Shown: piece after piece, positions 63,274-64,000 of the stretch
Numbering within the stretch: position 1 is the first letter of the stretch
Layout: each line of letters starts with the position of its first letter
From: Bin5 sp022827195
Lineage (GTDB): Bacteria > Chloroflexota > Anaerolineae > Caldilineales > Caldilineaceae
DNA: 64,000 nt
Reading direction: 5' to 3'
NCBI GenBank assembly: GCA_965208275.1
Contig: OZ242331.1
Coordinates: forward strand, 3,782,001 to 3,846,000
Notes under the pieces: generated by a model
What the model saw: only the letters and a program-made list of their open reading frames with translations
What the model was told of the DNA's origin: nothing
Databases searched by the model: none
Translations under genes and position numbers: made by a program

Positions 63274-64000
63274 GTACGCGCTCCCCGATAGGTGTATTTT
63301 CCTGTGTCGTTTCGTCTTTCACACACAGAGCAAATTTGCGTGTGATTGCATTCGCATGTGCGCACTACAGGAAGTTCAACACCCCAATCATTTATCAGAT
63401 CCACAGGGTAGTGTTCCGAGCAAGTCATGGTGGTGACGATACCAGCCCTTTCAGATATTAGGGGTTCGATATCGCGAAGTTCGGACCGGGTCATAAACAG
63501 AACTACTTGATAGGGCAACCCTTCCGAATTTACAGGCTTTGTTAAAGTTTCTACCATCCTCTGTTTGACCGCTCCAGATGTCATTCCAAGCGGAGTATCG
63601 ATAATGCGAGGCGCCTTTCTTTCCGCGACTTCCATAAGGGCCCAAATGAAGGCAAGGGTTAGGGCTCGTTGTGCCGCGCCGTTTAATTCCGTATCAGCAT
63701 CTAGGGTTCTCCCTTCGAGAGTATGAATAATGATATCGTATTTTTCATTGATACTAACGCCCGAAAACACGGAAGCATCCGCAACTGGATCGGCACCAAC
63801 GATACTTAGAAATAGATCATTCATGAGCGCTGAGACCCTCTGCACATAAATTGACTTCAGGTAAACAAGAGTGCTCTGGGTAAGATTCAAGAGATCGGTG
63901 GTGACATTTGAACGACGTCTTAGAATCTTGCTTATATCGGCCTTTCGCTCCTCGTCTGCAACTCTCTCCTCACTGAGTTGACGCTGTTCCTCCAATTGCT
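63270..64000 (-). CDS. DndD/SMC-like ATPase, C-terminal part (cut by window edge)
   Basis: At least 243 residues; the frame continues past the right edge, so the N-terminal Walker A half is missing. Visible parts are the end of a charged coiled coil (EEQRQLSEERVADEERKAD), a signature-like segment ELNGAAQRALTLAFIWALME, and a Walker B PRIIDTPLGMTSG. Next comes VVLFMTRSELRDIE, and a C-terminal cysteine cluster CECNHTQICSVCERR (possible zinc ribbon). This is the arrangement of DndD and other SMC/Rad50-type ATPases. The zinc-ribbon tail is unusual for DndD. Low GC suggests horizontal transfer. Confidence 0.75.
   Translation of the reverse strand, partial: QLEEQRQLSEERVADEERKADISKILRRRSNVTTDLLNLTQSTLVYLKSIYVQRVSALMNDLFLSIVGADPVADASVFSGVSINEKYDIIIHTLEGRTLDADTELNGAAQRALTLAFIWALMEVAERKAPRIIDTPLGMTSGAVKQRMVETLTKPVNSEGLPYQVVLFMTRSELRDIEPLISERAGIVTTMTCSEHYPVDLINDWGVELPVVRTCECNHTQICSVCERRNDTGKYTYRGART

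Overview
The window is a GC-rich bacterial chromosome segment, probably from a Chloroflexota bacterium of the Caldilinea/Anaerolinea type. This is inferred from family content, not from a marker gene: GT-C glycosyltransferases with the C-terminal beta-sandwich common in Chloroflexota, DUF1800/DUF1501 pairs, four phytanoyl-CoA-dioxygenase-like enzymes, many sugar isomerase/oxidoreductase genes and frequent TTG/GTG starts. A tRNA-Sec with its own promoter indicates that the organism decodes UGA as selenocysteine.

Layout. 0-5 kb: a cluster of a Virulence_fact/homocysteine S-methyltransferase fusion, a DUF1638 protein, an alkaline-phosphatase-superfamily metalloenzyme, a PHP-domain protein and a PfkB sugar kinase. 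5-15 kb: a PhyH dioxygenase, tRNA-Sec (minus), a zinc-ribbon/LysM membrane protein, an MFS transporter, a 900-residue UxaA-like dehydratase with a duplicated core, then a minus-strand operon of a YcgR-type permease, a YcgQ/TIGR03943 protein and a TolB-like propeller. 15-25 kb: a giant GT-C glycosyltransferase, a PLP enzyme, a glycoside-hydrolase-like barrel, a polysaccharide deacetylase, a Gfo/Idh/MocA oxidoreductase and two sugar isomerase/epimerases. 25-31 kb: a peptide-type (family 5) ABC importer with two near-duplicate binding proteins and two permeases. 32-40 kb: a carbohydrate ABC importer followed by a flavoprotein-like oxidoreductase, an unknown protein, a corrinoid protein and a fucose/arabinose-isomerase-like protein. 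40-46 kb: a rhamnosidase fragment, a second GT-C paralogue and an intact GH78 alpha-L-rhamnosidase. 46.5-52 kb: a URO-D-type methyltransferase, an enolase-superfamily dehydratase, a small RHH locus, an RraA-like protein and an M14-like/GH105 fusion, all with GCG/CTG/GTG-rich codon use unlike the GCC/CTC/GTC-rich neighbours. 52-56 kb: DUF1800, DUF1501 and NHL-repeat genes. 56-64 kb: an accessory region with a PhyH gene, a solitary DNA methyltransferase, HicBA with a frameshifted HicA, long gene-poor stretches with 10-bp tandem repeats and a three-copy dispersed repeat, a secreted protein, a decayed TPR gene, another PhyH gene, and an AT-richer pair at the right edge (a DndD/SMC-like ATPase cut by the window end and a translationally coupled small protein).

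How the genes work together. The central part looks like uptake and breakdown of plant or algal polysaccharides: carbohydrate and oligomer importers, rhamnosidase and unsaturated-uronyl hydrolase, isomerases, dehydratases and a sugar kinase. The corrinoid protein, the URO-D-like methyltransferase and the homocysteine methyltransferase add a possible cobamide-dependent methyl-transfer branch, for example demethylation of O-methylated sugars; that link is inference. The strongest candidates for something undescribed are the edge ATPase pair, the corrinoid/isomerase operon with its unknown 244-residue member, and the dispersed non-coding repeat family at 59-62.6 kb.
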